Notes: a model not told the origin generated them from the letters alone. 64,000 bases of DNA from Corynebacterium bovis DSM 20582 = CIP 54.80 (GCF_030408615.1 NZ_CP047187.1:1736001-1800000); one strand, 5' to 3'; positions 45,634 to 55,101 are shown, numbered from the stretch's first letter. Numbers and translations: made by a program.

Positions 45634-45866
45634 GACGTCACGTTCCTCTCTGCCCGCTCCGGCCCCCGACCGTCGTCCGCGGACGGACCGTCGGCGGCCC
45701 CGGATCCGATCACCCGCCGCTCCTCGTCGTCGGCCGGGACCAGCAGGTCGACGACGCGCACGAGCACCAGCGCCGCCACCGCGCAGACGGGGACGAGCAC
45801 GAGCAGGAGCAGGGGGGTCTGGATCCAGACGGGCGCGTTGATGAGCCACTGGGCGACCGCATTCAC
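45630..45866 (-). CDS. Small membrane protein
   Basis: A 78-residue protein with two hydrophobic stretches (about 2-14, weaker, and 15-42, strong) and an acidic C-terminal tail. GTG 45866 is chosen because TAGGGT lies 7 nt upstream on the minus strand, making it leaderless; a GTG at 45875 would overlap that box. It starts 11 bp downstream of the M3 peptidase stop and overlaps a 28-residue membrane peptide. Family unknown. Confidence 0.6.
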   Translation of the reverse strand: MNAVAQWLINAPVWIQTPLLLLVLVPVCAVAALVLVRVVDLLVPADDEERRVIGSGAADGPSADDGRGPERAERNVTS

Positions 45867-45873
45867 TCCCGCC

Positions 45874-45879
45874 ACCCTA
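45874..45879 (-). promoter_or_regulatory. -10 box TAGGGT of the small membrane protein gene
   Basis: TAGGGT on the minus strand, overlapping the TAG stop of the M3 peptidase (45877-45879), lies 7 nt before GTG 45866. Confidence 0.45.
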
Positions 45880-48006
45880 CCCGGCCGTCGGCGGCGTCCC
45901 GGCGAGCCCCCGGCGGGCCAGCAGCGGCTCGACGCTCGTCTGCCGCCCCCGGAACATCCAGAACGCGTCCTCGTAGTCGATCGTCGCCCCGCGGGAGAGG
46001 ATCATCCGGCAGAACCGCTCCCCCGCGAACCGGACGTCGGACGGGTCGACCGACGTCGCCTCCCCGGCATCCGGGTCGACGGCCGCGTCGGTGTCGACGA
46101 ACGCCCGGAAGCCGTCGGCGTCGAGGACCTCGGCCCAGATGTACGACCAGTAGTCGGCGGAGTAGCCGCCGGCGAAGATGTGGTTGAAGTACGCGGAGCG
46201 GTACCGGGGCGCGATCCCCGGGACGGCGAGCCCGGCGTCCTCGAGGGCCCGGCGCTCGAACTCCGCGACGTCCGTCACCGCCTCCGCCTCCGCGACGGAC
46301 AGGCGGTGCCACGCGAGGTCCACGCGGCACGCCGCGAGGTACTCCGTCGTCGCGAAGCCCTGCCCCCACCGGGAGGCCTCGCGCACGGCGGCGACCATCT
46401 CCGGCGGCAGCGGCTCACCGGTGTCGACGTGCCGGGCGTAGTGCGCCAGCACCGCCGGCTCGCACGCCCAGTTCTCGTTGATCTGCGAGGGGAACTCGAC
46501 GAAGTCGCGCGGCACGTTCGTCCCGGACAGGCTCGGGTACCGGACGTCGGAGAGGAGGCCGTGGAGCGCGTGGCCGAACTCGTGGAACACGGTGAACACC
46601 TCGTCGAGGCTGAGCAGCGCCTGCCGGCCGTCGGCGGGGCGGGCGATGTTGAGGACGTTCACGACGACGGGCGTCTGCCCGAGCAGGCGGTTCTGCTCGA
46701 CGAAGCCGCTCATCCACGCGCCGCCGCGCTTGCCCGGGCGGGCGAACATGTCCGTGAGCAGCAGGCCGACGGGCGTCCCGTCCTCCTCCGTCACCTCCCA
46801 CACGTCGACGTCCGGGTGGTAGCCGACGAGGTCCGGGCGGGGCTCGACGCGGATGCCGTAGAGCCGGTGCGCCGCGTGGAACGCGCCGTCGCGCAGCACC
46901 CGGTCGAGGGGGAAGTAGGCGCGCAGGGCGTCCTCGTCGACGGAGAGGTCCTCGGCGCGGAGGCGGGCCGCCCAGTACGGCCAGTCCGCCTCGCCGACCA
47001 CCGGGGCGTCGGCTCCGCCGTCACCGTCGGTGTCCGTGGCGGCGTCGGCGCCGCCGCTCACGGCCGCGAGGTCGAGGACCCGCTTGTACTCCCCCTGCGC
47101 GTTCGCCACCGCCGCCGGGGCGAGGCGGTCGAGGAGACCGTCCACCGCGGCGAGCGACCCGGCGGTCTCCTCCTCCGCGACGAAATCCGCGTGACTGGCG
47201 TAGCCCAGCAGCTCCGCCCGGCGCGCCCGGAGCCGGACGATCTCCAGCACCGTGGCGTCGTTCCTCCCCGCCGTGCGGTCCCGGGACGCCCGCGCGATGT
47301 CCGCACGCAGCGCGGCGTCGTCAACCTCCTCGAGGATCGGCTGCACCGACGGCAGACCGAGCCGGATGAGCCAGCCGTCCTTCCCCGCCTCCCGGGCGTC
47401 GGCGGCGAGCTGCTCCCGGCGCGCCGGGGACAGTCCCGCCAGCCGCTCCGGGTCGGTGACGTGCACGGCCGCCTCCTCCGTCGCCTCGAGGAGGGTGAGG
47501 CCGAAGGAGGTGGACAGGTCGGCGAGGCGGGCGTCGATGCGGGTGAGCTCCGCGCGGCCGGCCTCGTCGAGGGCCGCCCCGCCCCGTTCGAACCGGCGGA
47601 GGTGGTGCCGCAGGAGGGCCTCCTCCTCACTGCCCTCCGGCTGCGGGGGCATCGCCCGGACGCGCGCGTAGAGGTCCCGGTTGAGCATGACGGCGCTGTG
47701 GTGCGCGGCGAGCAGCGGGGTGGCCTCCTCCTCGACGGCGGTCATCTCCGCGTCGGCCATCGTACCCGAGTAGTTGCCGATGACCGCGAGGACCCGGGAC
47801 AGCATCCGCCCGGAGGCCTCGAGCGCCTCCATCGTGTTCTCCCACGTCGGCTCCTCCGGGTTCGCGACGATCGCGGCGAGCTCCGCGTCGTGGTCGTCGA
47901 GGGCGGTCCGGAGCGCCGGGATGAGCTCCCCGGTGCGCACCGCCGCGAAGTCGGGCAGCTCGTGGTCGAGGGCGGAGGGCTCGGCGAAGGGGGGGAAGGC
48001 AGTCAT
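45877..48006 (-). CDS. M3-family metallopeptidase (oligopeptidase/Dcp type)
   Basis: A 709-residue thimet-like zinc peptidase. The HEFGH zinc motif near residue 475 lies in FTVFHEFGHALHG, with the third ligand Glu expected in the following helix (FVEFPSQINENW). MFARPGKRGGAW and YSADYWSYIWAEV are typical of the family. It degrades short peptides in the cytosol. An insert of about 25 Asp/Gly/Thr-rich residues (near 320-345) is low-complexity. The ATG at 48006 is 7 nt after TAGAGT on the minus strand: leaderless. The divergent esterase starts 164 bp away. Confidence 0.93.
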   Translation of the reverse strand: MTAFPPFAEPSALDHELPDFAAVRTGELIPALRTALDDHDAELAAIVANPEEPTWENTMEALEASGRMLSRVLAVIGNYSGTMADAEMTAVEEEATPLLAAHHSAVMLNRDLYARVRAMPPQPEGSEEEALLRHHLRRFERGGAALDEAGRAELTRIDARLADLSTSFGLTLLEATEEAAVHVTDPERLAGLSPARREQLAADAREAGKDGWLIRLGLPSVQPILEEVDDAALRADIARASRDRTAGRNDATVLEIVRLRARRAELLGYASHADFVAEEETAGSLAAVDGLLDRLAPAAVANAQGEYKRVLDLAAVSGGADAATDTDGDGGADAPVVGEADWPYWAARLRAEDLSVDEDALRAYFPLDRVLRDGAFHAAHRLYGIRVEPRPDLVGYHPDVDVWEVTEEDGTPVGLLLTDMFARPGKRGGAWMSGFVEQNRLLGQTPVVVNVLNIARPADGRQALLSLDEVFTVFHEFGHALHGLLSDVRYPSLSGTNVPRDFVEFPSQINENWACEPAVLAHYARHVDTGEPLPPEMVAAVREASRWGQGFATTEYLAACRVDLAWHRLSVAEAEAVTDVAEFERRALEDAGLAVPGIAPRYRSAYFNHIFAGGYSADYWSYIWAEVLDADGFRAFVDTDAAVDPDAGEATSVDPSDVRFAGERFCRMILSRGATIDYEDAFWMFRGRQTSVEPLLARRGLAGTPPTAG

Positions 48007-48013
48007 GGCTGCC

Positions 48014-48019
48014 ACTCTA
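48014..48019 (-). promoter_or_regulatory. -10 box TAGAGT of the M3 peptidase (leaderless)
   Basis: TAGAGT on the minus strand ends 7 nt before the ATG at 48006. Confidence 0.6.
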
Positions 48020-48155
48020 ACGGCCGGGTCGGACAGTGGCGGACAGCTCCGGCGATCCGGGTCGCGGGTGACGCGGGGGCCCGGCGGCGGTGCTCCCGGC
48101 CCGGTGGCGGTGCGGGCCCGCCGCTCCCCGCCGGGCGCCGCCGCGGGCCGGGGAC

Positions 48156-48161
48156 TAGCAT
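48156..48161 (+). promoter_or_regulatory. -10 box TAGCAT of the esterase gene (leaderless)
   Basis: TAGCAT ends 8 nt before ATG 48170. Confidence 0.6.
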
Positions 48162-48169
48162 CGGCGGGC

Positions 48170-49780
48170 ATGACAGATGCAGTGGCAGGCGGTGCCGGCG
48201 GGCCGGGTCGCGGTCCCGGTGACCCCGCCCCGGGGCAGGTCACCGTGTCCACCCCGGACGGGGACGTCACGGGCACGGTGCGCGACGGGGTCGCGACGTT
48301 CCGGGGCGTGCCGTACGCCGCGCAGCCGCGGACGACGGCCCAGTGGTTCTCCCTCCCCCGGCCGGTCACGCCGTGGTCCGGGGCCCTCGACTGCACGACG
48401 CGGGTCGACGACCGGCGGCTGTCCGTCACCGTGTCCACGCCGGCGGACGCCCGGCCCGGGGACCGGCTGCCCGTCGTCGTCTTCGTCCACGGCGGCCGCT
48501 ACGAGAGCGGGCACGGCGACGGGCCGTGGTACCGGGGCCAGGCCTTCGCCCGCGACCGGTGCGTGTCCGTCTCGGTGATCTACCGGCTGCGGTTCGAGGG
48601 GTTCCTGCCGCTGCGCGGTGAGGAGGTGCCGGAGGACCTCGGGCCCGACGAGCCGCCCGTGTACCGGGGCGCCGAGGACGTGCTCGCGGCGTTCCGGTGG
48701 GTCCGGCGGAGCATCACCGCGTTCGGCGGCGACCCGGACGCGGTCACCGCCGCCGGGCAGTCCGCGGGCGGGGCCCTGGTGTCCTGGCTGCTCACGGTGC
48801 CGCGGTCGGAGGGGCTGATCCACCGGGCGGTCATCATGTCGCAGGGCTTCCCCCGCGTCGCCTGGACCCGGCGGCGGGCGGCCGCGGCGGCGGTGCTCGG
48901 CGGGCCGTTGACGGCGGCGCACGTCGCGGGCCTGCCGATGACGCGGGTGCGGCGGGCGTACCGGTGGTTCTCCCGGCTGTACCCCACGGACTGCGCGCTG
49001 GGGCTCCACCCGTACCGTCCGGAGCGGGTCCGCCCGGTGCCGCTCGTCGTCGGCACGATGCACGACGAGTTCGTGCGGATGCCCGCCGCCCGGCTCGCCG
49101 ACCGGGCCTGGCGGCGCCCGGCGGGGCGCTCCCCGGGTGGCCCCGTGCGCGGCGCGGTGCGCACGGCGGTGCGGGCGGCGGTGCGGGCGGCGGTGCGGGC
49201 GGCGGTGCGCACGGCGGTGTGGCCGGTCGTCGCGACGATGCTCGGGGTGGCCCGGCGGGACCTCCGCGCGTGGACCCGGTACTGCGTGGCGACGGACCCG
49301 CTCGTCCCGGTGGGCCGGACGATCGGTGACTCCGCGATCCGGCGGTGGAACGTGATGCTCGCCGACGCCCACGCGGCGGCGGTCGCGGCCGCCGACCCGG
49401 ACGGGCCCGCGCGGACGTGGATGTACGAGTTCCACGGCGGTGCGGCCACCCCGGCAGGCGACGCCGTCGACCGGGGCACGGAGGCCCAGCACTGCGGCGA
49501 GCTCCCCCTGTTCTTCGACTGCCTCGACGACGGCCCACGGGCGGTGGCCCGGTTCTGCGGCCCGGACGCCCCGGACCGGTTGCGGCCGCTCGCGGACCGG
49601 TTCCACCGGCTCGCCGTCGACGTCGCGCACGGTCGGATGCCGGACTGGGAGCCCTACCGGGTCTCCGGGGAGGGTCCGACGCTGTGCTGCCGGCGGTTCG
49701 ACATGACGGACGGCACGGAGACGACCGTCGTCGACCCCCTCGGGGCGGTGCGGGCGCTGCTGCCCGCGCACCACCCGTGA
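48170..49780 (+). CDS. Type B carboxylesterase
   Basis: A 536-residue alpha/beta hydrolase of the COesterase family. GTVRDGVATFRGVPYA is the family N-terminal pattern, VVVFVHGGRYESG forms the oxyanion loop and GQSAGG (about 197-202) holds the nucleophilic Ser. The catalytic His/Glu lie in the C-terminal half. A run of AVRA units (residues about 329-352) from a 12-bp tandem array forms an odd basic helix in a loop region. No signal peptide is evident, so it is probably cytosolic; the substrate is unknown. The start is leaderless and its TGA lies in a downstream-duplicated 18-bp sequence. Confidence 0.88.
   Translation: MTDAVAGGAGGPGRGPGDPAPGQVTVSTPDGDVTGTVRDGVATFRGVPYAAQPRTTAQWFSLPRPVTPWSGALDCTTRVDDRRLSVTVSTPADARPGDRLPVVVFVHGGRYESGHGDGPWYRGQAFARDRCVSVSVIYRLRFEGFLPLRGEEVPEDLGPDEPPVYRGAEDVLAAFRWVRRSITAFGGDPDAVTAAGQSAGGALVSWLLTVPRSEGLIHRAVIMSQGFPRVAWTRRRAAAAAVLGGPLTAAHVAGLPMTRVRRAYRWFSRLYPTDCALGLHPYRPERVRPVPLVVGTMHDEFVRMPAARLADRAWRRPAGRSPGGPVRGAVRTAVRAAVRAAVRAAVRTAVWPVVATMLGVARRDLRAWTRYCVATDPLVPVGRTIGDSAIRRWNVMLADAHAAAVAAADPDGPARTWMYEFHGGAATPAGDAVDRGTEAQHCGELPLFFDCLDDGPRAVARFCGPDAPDRLRPLADRFHRLAVDVAHGRMPDWEPYRVSGEGPTLCCRRFDMTDGTETTVVDPLGAVRALLPAHHP
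49154..49225. repeat. 12-bp coding microsatellite, six units
   Basis: GCGGTGCGSRCG units in frame from 49154 to 49225 encode AVRT, AVRA (three times), AVRT and AVWP in the esterase. Confidence 0.92.
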
Positions 49781-49818
49781 CCGGCCCGGCCCCGTCCCCC
49801 CCCGTGACCGGCCCGGCC
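49774..49818. repeat. 18-bp direct repeat spanning the esterase stop codon
   Basis: Identical 18-bp copies at 49774-49791 (containing the TGA stop at 49778-49780) and 49801-49818. Confidence 0.9.
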
Positions 49819-49863
49819 GGCCCGCCCGGCGCGCGGCCGCCACGGGCTGTCCGGTGGCCCCGC

Positions 49864-49869
49864 TACAGT
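49864..49869 (+). promoter_or_regulatory. -10 box TACAGT of the C-S lyase gene (leaderless)
   Basis: TACAGT ends 8 nt before ATG 49878. Confidence 0.6.
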
Positions 49870-49877
49870 GGGCTGCC

Positions 49878-51086
49878 ATGACGCTCTCCGTACCCGACAT
49901 CACCACACTCCGCGCCCGGGGGACGATGAAGTGGACCGCGTACGGTCCGGACGTCCTGCCCCTGTGGGTGGCCGAGACGGACTTCGACACGTGCCCGGCC
50001 GTGCTCTCCGCGGTGCGGGAGGCCACCGACCGGGAGTACCTCGGGTACCCGGCGGCCGGGGACCGCTCGCTCGAGGAGGCCCTCGCCGCCTTCAGCGCCG
50101 ACCGGTACGGCTGGCGGGTCGACCCGGCGTGGGTCGTGCCCGTGCCGGACGTCGTGTCCGGGATCGTCTCGGTCGTCGACGCGCTCACCGCCCCGGGGTC
50201 GACGATCGTCATCCCCCTCCCCGCGTACCCGCCGTTCCAGAAGGTCCCGGGGGCGACGCGACGGCCGGCGTCGTACATCCCCCTCGCGACCGACGGCGTC
50301 GACCCCGCGACCGGAGGTGTCCGCCACCGGCTCGACCTCGAGGCCCTCGAGCGGGCGTTCACCGCGACGGACAACCCGGCCGGCGTCGGCTGCCTCATCC
50401 TCGCCAACCCCTTCAACCCGCTCGGCCACCCCTTCTCCGCGGAGGAGCTGCGGGAGGTCACGGACCTCGCGGCCCGGCACCACGTGCGGGTGATCTCGGA
50501 CGAGATCCACGCCCCCGTCGTGCTCGACGGCACGCACGTCCCGACGGCCACGGTGAGCGACACCGCGCGGGAGGTCACCGTCACCGTCACCGCGACGTCG
50601 AAGGGGTGGAACACCGCCGGCCTGAAGTGCGCGCAGATCATCGCGTCGACCGCGGCGGACGCGGCGGTCCTCACCCACCTCGGCAACGTCGTGACCCGCG
50701 AGCCGTCGACCCTCGGCACCGTCGCGGCGACCGCGGCGTACACCGACGGGGTGGACTGGTTGGACGAGGAGGTGGAGACCCTCCGGGAGAACGTCGCCTA
50801 CCTGCGCGAACGGCTGCCCCGGGTGCTGCCCGGGGTGCGGCTGACGACACTCCGGGCGACGTTCCTCGCGTGGCTGGACCTCCGCGACGTCGACCGGCTG
50901 CGGGGCGCCGACGGCACCGTGCGCGACCCGGCGGCGGTCATCCGGCGGTGCGCGGGCGTCGCGCTCAACGAGGGCACGACCTTCGGCCCGACGGGGGCCG
51001 GGTGCGCCCGGCTGAACTTCGGCACCTCGCGGGAGATCCTCGCCGAGGCCCTCGACCGCGTGGAGGGTGCTGACCTCCGTGCGTAA
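49878..51086 (+). CDS. aecD: PatB/MalY-type cystathionine beta-lyase (C-S lyase, AecD-like)
   Basis: A 402-residue PLP-dependent fold-type I enzyme. LPLWVAETDFDTCP is the MalY/PatB signature, ANPFNPLG and SDEIHAPVVLDG bind the cofactor, and the Schiff-base Lys lies in ATSKGWN near 241. C. glutamicum AecD of this family cleaves cystathionine and S-aminoethylcysteine. Downstream, the ABC exporter's start lies inside the 3' end of this gene, so they form an operon. The start is leaderless. Alternative substrates among cysteine S-conjugates are possible. Confidence 0.85.
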   Translation: MTLSVPDITTLRARGTMKWTAYGPDVLPLWVAETDFDTCPAVLSAVREATDREYLGYPAAGDRSLEEALAAFSADRYGWRVDPAWVVPVPDVVSGIVSVVDALTAPGSTIVIPLPAYPPFQKVPGATRRPASYIPLATDGVDPATGGVRHRLDLEALERAFTATDNPAGVGCLILANPFNPLGHPFSAEELREVTDLAARHHVRVISDEIHAPVVLDGTHVPTATVSDTAREVTVTVTATSKGWNTAGLKCAQIIASTAADAAVLTHLGNVVTREPSTLGTVAATAAYTDGVDWLDEEVETLRENVAYLRERLPRVLPGVRLTTLRATFLAWLDLRDVDRLRGADGTVRDPAAVIRRCAGVALNEGTTFGPTGAGCARLNFGTSREILAEALDRVEGADLRA

Positions 51087-52962
51087 CCTCACCCGCATCG
51101 TCCGGTCCATGCGGGAGCTGTGGCCGTTCTACCTCGTCGTGGTCGTCACCAGCGCCCTGACCTCGGTGTTCACGCTCGCCGGCCCGTTCATCGTCAAGCA
51201 CGCGACGGACACGATCGTCGCGGGGGTCTCCGGTGACCTCGACGTCGACGCGGCGACCCGCACCGTCATCCTCCTCGCCGTCGGCCTCCTCGCCGTCGAA
51301 CTGGCGACGACGCTGACGTCGAACATCGGCGGGTGGTTCGGCGACGTCATGGCCGTGCGGATGCGCCAGATCCTGTCCAGCCGCTACTTCGCCAAGCTCC
51401 TCAGCCTGCCGCAGCGCTACTTCGACACGCAGGTCACCGGCACGATCATCTCCCGGCTCGACCGGTCGATCCTCGGGCTGACGGAGTTCCTCAACAGCAT
51501 GGCGAACAGCTTCATCTCGATGATCATGACGATCGTCATGGTCCTCGCCGTCGCCGCCTGGTACTACTGGCCGCTCGCCGTGCTCCTCATCGTCATCTTC
51601 CCCCTCTACCTGGTCCTCACGGCGATGACGAGCCGCCGGTGGATGGTGTGGGAGAAGGAGAAGAACGACCACATCGACACCGCCCAGGGCCGGTTCGCGG
51701 AGGTCGTCGGCCAGGTCAAGGTCGTGAAGTCCTTCGTCGCGGAGCTGCGGGAACTGCGCCTGTTCCAGGGCCACTTCGTGTCGACGGTCGGGGTGACCCG
51801 CCACCAGTCCCGGTACTGGCACCTCATGGACGTGCTCCGGCTGTCCGGCATGAACGTCATCTTCTTCGCCATCTACGTCATGCTCTTCCTGCGCACGCTC
51901 CACGGGGACTTCACCCTCGGCGACATGGTGCTGCTCATCCAGCTCGTCGCCATGGCCCGGCAGCCGGCGATGATGATGAGCTGGATGGTCGACACCGCGC
52001 AGAAGGCCTCCGCCGGGTCGCGGGAGTACTTCGACGCGATGGAGGAGCTCGAGGAGCCGACGACGTCCCCCGCCCTCCTCGCCGCCTCCCGCCGGGGCGG
52101 GCCGGTGCTCGTCCCGGAGTCCGCGGTCGACGCGGCGTCGCTGCCCCGGCTCACCGTCCCCCGCTCCGGCCCGGTCCTCGAGTTCGACCACGTGACCTTC
52201 GGCTACGACGCCGACGACCCCGTCATCCACGACGTCACCTTCGCCGCCGCCCGCGGCGAGCGGGTCGCGCTCGTCGGCGAGTCCGGCGGCGGCAAGTCGA
52301 CCCTGGTCAACCTCCTGCTCGGCCTGTACCGGCCGACGGAGGGCGTCATGCGCGTGTGCGGCCGGGACGTCCGGGACCTCACCTCGGCGGAGCTGCGCGC
52401 GAGCGTGGGCGTCGTCTTCCAGGAACCGTTCCTGTTCTCCGGGACGGTACGGGAGAACATCGCGTACGGCCGGCCCGACGCGACGGAGGCGGACGTCCGC
52501 TCGGCGGCGCGCCGGGCGAACGCCGCCGACTTCATCGAGGGGTTCCGCGACGGCTACGACACCCTCATCGGCGAGCGTGGCCTCCGCCTGTCCGGCGGGC
52601 AGAAGCAGCGCATCGCCGTCGCCCGCGCGATGCTCAAGGACGCGCCGGTCCTCGTCCTCGACGAGGCGACGTCGGCGCTCGACACGAAGGCGGAGCGCAC
52701 CGTGCAGGCGGGGCTCGACGAGCTCATGGAGGGCCGGACGACGCTCGTCATCGCCCACCGGCTGTCGACCATCGCCGACGTCGACACGATCATCACCCTC
52801 GACCACGGGCGCGTCGACGAGATCGGCTCCCCGGCGGACCTCGCCGTGAGCGGCGGGATCTACTCCGAGCTGCTCCGGCTCACCGCGAGCTCCTCGGAGG
52901 CCGACCGGGAGCGGCTGCGGCGGTTCGGGTTCGACGCCGGGCCGGCGGACACCGGGGAGTGA
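51079..52962 (+). CDS. ABC exporter, fused permease and ATPase
   Basis: A 627-residue half-transporter: six TM helices (about 15-310) and an ATPase domain with Walker A GESGGGKST near 399, signature LSGGQKQR near 503, Walker B VLVLDEAT near 524 and the H-loop IAHRLST. It is of the multidrug/lipid A-type exporter family and would work as a homodimer. GTG 51079 is chosen because GGAGGG (51062-51067) is upstream; a GTG at 51067 would lie on that site. It overlaps the C-S lyase gene by 8 nt, suggesting export linked to a sulfur compound or its product. Its TGA opens a 14-bp tandem array. Confidence 0.88.
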   Translation: MRNLTRIVRSMRELWPFYLVVVVTSALTSVFTLAGPFIVKHATDTIVAGVSGDLDVDAATRTVILLAVGLLAVELATTLTSNIGGWFGDVMAVRMRQILSSRYFAKLLSLPQRYFDTQVTGTIISRLDRSILGLTEFLNSMANSFISMIMTIVMVLAVAAWYYWPLAVLLIVIFPLYLVLTAMTSRRWMVWEKEKNDHIDTAQGRFAEVVGQVKVVKSFVAELRELRLFQGHFVSTVGVTRHQSRYWHLMDVLRLSGMNVIFFAIYVMLFLRTLHGDFTLGDMVLLIQLVAMARQPAMMMSWMVDTAQKASAGSREYFDAMEELEEPTTSPALLAASRRGGPVLVPESAVDAASLPRLTVPRSGPVLEFDHVTFGYDADDPVIHDVTFAAARGERVALVGESGGGKSTLVNLLLGLYRPTEGVMRVCGRDVRDLTSAELRASVGVVFQEPFLFSGTVRENIAYGRPDATEADVRSAARRANAADFIEGFRDGYDTLIGERGLRLSGGQKQRIAVARAMLKDAPVLVLDEATSALDTKAERTVQAGLDELMEGRTTLVIAHRLSTIADVDTIITLDHGRVDEIGSPADLAVSGGIYSELLRLTASSSEADRERLRRFGFDAGPADTGE

Positions 52963-53015
52963 CGGCCGGGGGCTGACCGCCGGGGAATGACCGCCGGGAA
53001 GTGACCGCCGGGGCC
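52960..53015. repeat. 14-bp tandem array beginning at the ABC exporter stop codon
   Basis: Four units at 52960-52973, 52974-52987, 52988-53001 and 53002-53015, each starting TGAC; the first TGA is the stop codon. Further duplicated GGGTCCCGACGGGCACCGG follows to about 53095. Confidence 0.9.
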
Positions 53016-53246
53016 GCTCGCAGTGGGTCCCGACGGGCACCGGTCGCGGTGGGTCCCGCCGGTCACGCCGGGTCCCGACGGGCACCGGCCACGGTGGCAC
53101 GGCAGCTGTGACGGCGGTTACGATGGGAGACCTCACCGGATGCTCCCGCCGACGAGCTGACGATCCCCCGGCGCCCCTGACGACGGCCGACCGGACACTC
53201 GCACACGGGGGTCCCGCGATCCAGACTGAAGGAGACGCACCCGACC

Positions 53247-54701
53247 ATGACCTCCACCACCCCCTCCGACCCGACCGCCCCCGCCGGCGGCACCCCCGCG
53301 ACCGGGACGGCCCCGACCGGCCCGGACACCGCGGACAGGGGGCCGTCGTTCACCGACTCCCGGGGCGTCCCCCTGACCCCCGGCAGCGAGGAGGCCCGCG
53401 CCGCCGAACGCCGGGTCCGCGAGGACGACCGCAACCACGTCTTCCACTCCTGGGCCGCCCAGGCGACGATCGACCCCATGCCCGTCGCCGCCGCGCAGGG
53501 CGCCCACTTCTACGCCTACGACGGCACCCGCTACCTCGACCTCGGCAGCCAGCTCGTCAGCGCGAACCTCGGGCACAACCACCCCGACCTCGTCGAGGCG
53601 ATCCGCCGCCAGGCCGGCCGGGTGACGAACCTCAACCCCGCCTTCGCCGACGACGTCCGGGGCGAACTCGCCCGCCGCCTCGTCGACCGGGCCCAGGGCG
53701 ACTTCAGCCACGTGTTCTTCACCAACGGCGGGGCCGACGCCGTCGAGCACGCCATCCGCATGGCCCGCCTCCACACCGGACGCCGCCGCATCCTCTCCGC
53801 GTTCCGCAGCTACCACGGGGCGACCGGCTCGGCGATCATGGCCACCGGGGAGGCCCGTCGGCACGGCAACCCCACGACCGACGGGGACATCGAGCACTTC
53901 CACGGCCCCTTCCTCCACCACTCGGAGTTCTACTCCGACAGTGAGGAGCAGGAGTGCGAGCGGGCCCTCACCCACCTCGAGCACACGATCCAGGCGTGGG
54001 GCCCGAAGGAGACCGCCGCGGTGCTCATCGAGTCCGTCGTCGGGTCCAGCGGCGTCATCGTGCCCCCGGACGGCTACCTCCGCGGCGTGCGCGAGATCTG
54101 CGACCGCTACGACCTGCTCTACATCGCGGACGAGGTCATGGTCGGCTTCGGCCGCACCGGCACGCTCTTCGCCTACGAGCACGGCGGCCCGGAGGTCCGG
54201 CCGGACCTCGTGACCTTCGCCAAGGGCGTGAACTCCGGCTACGTCCCGCTCGGCGGGGTGCTCATCTCCCCCGCGGTGTACGGGACGTTCGCCGAGCGCC
54301 CCTACCCCGGCGGCCTGACGTACTCCGGCCACCCGCTCGCGTGCGCCCCGGGGGTGGCGGCCCTCGACGTCTACGAGCGCGACGGCATCTTCGAGCGCGT
54401 CGCCGACCTCGGGGAGCGGGTCCTCCGCCCGGCGCTCGAGCGCATCGGTGCGGAGCACCCCTCGGTCGCCGACGTGCGCGGCCGCGGGTTCTTCTGGGCG
54501 CTCGAGTTCAGCGACGGGCAGGGCGGGGCCCCGGACCTGTCCGGGTTCGCCGCGGAGCTCAAGGCCGCGGGGATCTGGCCGATGGTCAGCGGCCCGCGCC
54601 TCCACATCGCTCCCCCGCTCATCACGGCGGAGGAGGACCTCGTCGCGGCACTCGAGGCGGTGGACCGGGCGGTCTCGGGGGTCGACGCGCAGCTCAGCTG
54701 A
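53247..54701 (+). CDS. Class III aminotransferase
   Basis: A 484-residue PLP enzyme of the omega-amino acid/taurine-pyruvate aminotransferase group. Motifs: FFTNGGADAVEHAIRMAR, SYHGATG, IADEVMVGFGRTG with the cofactor Asp, and the Schiff-base Lys in TFAKGVNSGY near 325. The first 35 residues are Pro/Thr/Gly-rich. GAAGGAG lies 12 nt before the ATG, and a TACGAT box at 53119-53124 could give a leader of about 115 nt. The donor/acceptor pair cannot be set from sequence. A strong hairpin after the gene probably ends transcription. Confidence 0.88.
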   Translation: MTSTTPSDPTAPAGGTPATGTAPTGPDTADRGPSFTDSRGVPLTPGSEEARAAERRVREDDRNHVFHSWAAQATIDPMPVAAAQGAHFYAYDGTRYLDLGSQLVSANLGHNHPDLVEAIRRQAGRVTNLNPAFADDVRGELARRLVDRAQGDFSHVFFTNGGADAVEHAIRMARLHTGRRRILSAFRSYHGATGSAIMATGEARRHGNPTTDGDIEHFHGPFLHHSEFYSDSEEQECERALTHLEHTIQAWGPKETAAVLIESVVGSSGVIVPPDGYLRGVREICDRYDLLYIADEVMVGFGRTGTLFAYEHGGPEVRPDLVTFAKGVNSGYVPLGGVLISPAVYGTFAERPYPGGLTYSGHPLACAPGVAALDVYERDGIFERVADLGERVLRPALERIGAEHPSVADVRGRGFFWALEFSDGQGGAPDLSGFAAELKAAGIWPMVSGPRLHIAPPLITAEEDLVAALEAVDRAVSGVDAQLS

Positions 54702-54828
54702 GCCACGCCCCCGCGCCGGCCGGCCGCACCTGCGGGTCGGCCGCGCCCCCGCCGCCGGTCGGCCAAGCACCGGCACCCCACCCCGCCGTACCCCGGCCCA
54801 CCCCGGCCGCACCCGGCCCACGGCATGA

Positions 54829-54878
54829 CGACGGCCCGGCCCCCCGCCGCTGAGGCGGGTGGGACCGGGCCGCTGTCG
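54829..54878. terminator. Strong GC hairpin between convergent genes
   Basis: GACGGCCCGG (about 54830-54839) pairs with CCGGGCCGCTGTC (54864-54876), with an inner CCCGCC/GGCGGG stem. There is no T tract, but it sits between the convergent class III aminotransferase and csbD-like genes and could terminate both. Confidence 0.55.
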
Positions 54879-54891
54879 TGCGTCTCGGGAC

Positions 54892-55101
54892 CTACTTGTC
54901 GCCGGCGTCGCCGAGGAGCTTGTTGGCGGCGTCGGAGACCTTCTCCTTGACGTCGTTCGCCTTGTCCTTGATCTCGGACTTCACCTGGTCGGCACGACCC
55001 TCGTTCTGCAGGCTGTCGTTGCCGGTGGCGTCGCCGACCTTCTCCTTGGCCTGGCCACCGAGATCCTCTGCCTTGTTCTTCAGCTCGTCACTTGCGGACA
55101 T
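54892..55101 (-). CDS. CsbD-family stress protein
   Basis: A 69-residue, highly charged, Lys/Asp/Glu-rich protein with KAEDLGGQAKEKVGDATGN, the CsbD pattern, and a second similar half (KSEIKDKANDVKEKVSD). CsbD proteins are small general-stress proteins of unknown mechanism, often under an alternative sigma factor. AAAGGAGC precedes the ATG at 55101. It lacks low-complexity Pro/Ala sequence, and its codons include more A/T than neighbours, consistent with high expression. Confidence 0.9.
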   Translation of the reverse strand: MSASDELKNKAEDLGGQAKEKVGDATGNDSLQNEGRADQVKSEIKDKANDVKEKVSDAANKLLGDAGDK

